From NCBI RefSeq assembly GCF_048066115.1, contig NZ_JBLTYX010000021.1:1-64000 (forward strand): a stretch of DNA of 64,000 bases. Reading direction: 5' to 3'. Position numbers and translations under genes: made by a program. Below the pieces are notes generated by a model. The model saw only the letters and a program-made list of their open reading frames with translations. It made no database searches and was not told the DNA's origin. This stretch comes from Niveispirillum sp048066115. GTDB taxonomy: Bacteria > Pseudomonadota > Alphaproteobacteria > Azospirillales > Azospirillaceae. Below, one piece after another: positions 62,764-64,000 of the stretch. Each line of letters begins with the position of its first letter. The first letter of the stretch is position 1.

Positions 62764-64000
62764 TCAATCCTGTCGCCAGGGCGTGGGCCAGGGGCGCTGG
62801 GCCGGACGGATGGTCTCATGGAAGCGTGACAGGCGCAGGACGCCGACATCGTCGAAGCGCCGTCCGACAATCTGCAACCCGATGGGCATGCCGTCGGGCA
62901 TATAGCCGCAATTGATGGAGGCCGCCGGATGGTCCGACATGTTCCAGGCCACGGTGAAGCCGATATGTTCGAACGGCCGTGCCGGGTCGTTCAGGGGGCT
63001 TGCCCACTCCGCCGGATAGGTGGGGACGGGGGAGGTGGGCGACAGGATGAAGTCGAAGCCGTCGAACACGTCCCGCGCCGCCTGCTTCATCGCCAGCATC
63101 TGGTCCTGGCCCGTATAGACATCCATGGCGCTGTAGTCCCGCGCCGCCGCCACCCAATCACGGATATAGGGCAGGATGCGTTCCTGGCGTTCCGGCGGCA
63201 GTTTTTCCATCTCATAGAGGAACCGCGTGCGCCAGAACCGGTCCAGCCCGTCCAGCATCTGGCGGCTGATCACCGGTCCCACCGGTTCCACAATGGCGCC
63301 GGCATCGCTGAACGCCTGTGCTGCCGCCTGCACGGCCTGGGTGATCGCCGGGTCCACGGCCAGGCCGCACCCGGCCTCCAGCATCAACCCGATGCGCAGG
63401 CCCCGCATGTCGATCGCCAGATCCTGCCAGGGCAGGTCGGCCGGCGGCAGGGACATGTGGTCACGTTCGTCCGGCCGGGACAAAACCGCCATCATCAGGG
63501 CGCTGTCGGCCACGGAACGCGTCATCGGCCCGGCGATGCGGCCGTAATAGGGCGGGTCTATGGGCACGCGGCCATTGCTGGGCTTCAGCGCATAGATGCC
63601 GCACCAGCCGGCGGGCAGCCGCACCGACCCGCCGATATCGGTGCCGACATGCAGGGGGCCGTATCCGGCCGCCGCCGCTGCCGCCGCCCCGGCACTGGAC
63701 CCGCCGGGATTCCTGGTGACGTCCCAGGGATTGCGCGACAGGCGGTGGAAACTGGACAGTCCGGATGACAGCATGCCGTAATCGGGCACGGTGGTTCGGG
63801 CGAAGATGATCGCACCCGCCTCCCGCATCCGCGCCGCTGGGGGTGCATCCTCGACCGAAGGCACCAGTTCGGTGGCGGCCGTGCCCAGCGGCTTCGGGTA
63901 CCCCTTGGTGGCGATCAGTTCCTTGATGGTGACGGGCACCCCGTCCAGCGGGCCCAGTGGCCGGCCGGCGAACCAGCGCGCCTCGGATGCCCGTGCGGCG
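62764..64000 (-). CDS. Amidase (amidase signature family), 5' end beyond the window
   Basis: This is at least 411 codons of an amidase-signature enzyme. The catalytic Lys is in V-T-I-K-E-L (about 63920). The Ser-cis-Ser/Lys triad continues in G-G-S-S-A-G and the nucleophile Ser in G-T-D-I-G-G-S-V-R. The frame stays open and makes sense to the window edge (D-G-V-P-V-T-I-K is preceded by W-F-A-G-R-P-L-G-P-L), so the N-terminus is off the end and the apparent Met at 63939 is internal. It hydrolyses a carboxamide. The stop lies five bases from the P1 peptidase start. Confidence 0.87.
   Translation of the reverse strand, partial: AARASEARWFAGRPLGPLDGVPVTIKELIATKGYPKPLGTAATELVPSVEDAPPAARMREAGAIIFARTTVPDYGMLSSGLSSFHRLSRNPWDVTRNPGGSSAGAAAAAAAGYGPLHVGTDIGGSVRLPAGWCGIYALKPSNGRVPIDPPYYGRIAGPMTRSVADSALMMAVLSRPDERDHMSLPPADLPWQDLAIDMRGLRIGLMLEAGCGLAVDPAITQAVQAAAQAFSDAGAIVEPVGPVISRQMLDGLDRFWRTRFLYEMEKLPPERQERILPYIRDWVAAARDYSAMDVYTGQDQMLAMKQAARDVFDGFDFILSPTSPVPTYPAEWASPLNDPARPFEHIGFTVAWNMSDHPAASINCGYMPDGMPIGLQIVGRRFDDVGVLRLSRFHETIRPAQRPWPTPWRQD

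Overview
This is a GC-rich window of about 64 kb with dense, often overlapping genes. It looks like a chromosomal segment of an alphaproteobacterium. Two large TonB-dependent receptors, acidic-sugar and hydroxycinnamate catabolic islands, and the style of the type I secretion genes suggest Azospirillaceae, possibly Niveispirillum-like. That assignment is an inference from gene content only. I saw no rRNA, tRNA, CRISPR array or intact transposase.

Region 1 (1-26.8 kb) is an organosulfur scavenging island. It holds two SsuD-like flavin monooxygenases, a DszA/NtaA-type monooxygenase, two DszB-like desulfinases that keep the catalytic Cys/His/Arg pattern, a nitroreductase, a class II aldolase-like protein that lacks one zinc ligand, a TonB receptor, two heterodimeric ABC exporters, a Yej-type peptide ABC importer and an XRE-cupin regulator. 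Six of its promoter regions carry related AATATATT-centred sites, the best being a perfect 18-bp palindrome. Together they suggest one sulfur-starvation regulon. Two RlaP-like nucleotidyltransferases sit inside the island, and two families of nested palindromic repeats punctuate it.

Region 2 (26.8-32.9 kb) is a hydroxycinnamate (ferulate/p-coumarate) module: vanillin-type dehydrogenase, hydroxycinnamoyl-CoA hydratase-lyase, acyl-CoA synthetase and MarR regulator in one operon, with a divergent AAHS-family transporter.

Region 3 (32.9-46.2 kb) is a giant type I-secreted adhesin locus: two ABC proteins, an HlyD adaptor, a repeat-rich adhesin and a response-regulator/PP2C, STAS and HATPase partner-switching trio. 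A segment of about 6.1 kb (34,000-40,093) is inverted relative to the flanks, with a 9-bp inverted repeat at both ends. Flipping it back restores both the adhesin and the PP2C phosphatase in frame. The inverted segment carries three frameshifts and two stop codons, and the first ABC gene is 5'-truncated beside an AT-rich scar.

Region 4 (46.5-55.4 kb) is a non-phosphorylative sugar oxidation island: IclR regulator, TonB receptor, SMP-30 lactonase, enolase-superfamily dehydratase, MFS transporter, SDR dehydrogenase and aldose 1-epimerase. Near-identical 19-nt candidate operators occur upstream of the receptor and in the divergent promoter. Region 5 (55.5-64 kb) is a peptide/amide operon: a TPR protein, a natural fusion of substrate-binding protein and permease, a second permease and a dual ATPase, facing a P1-family peptidase and an amidase that runs off the window.
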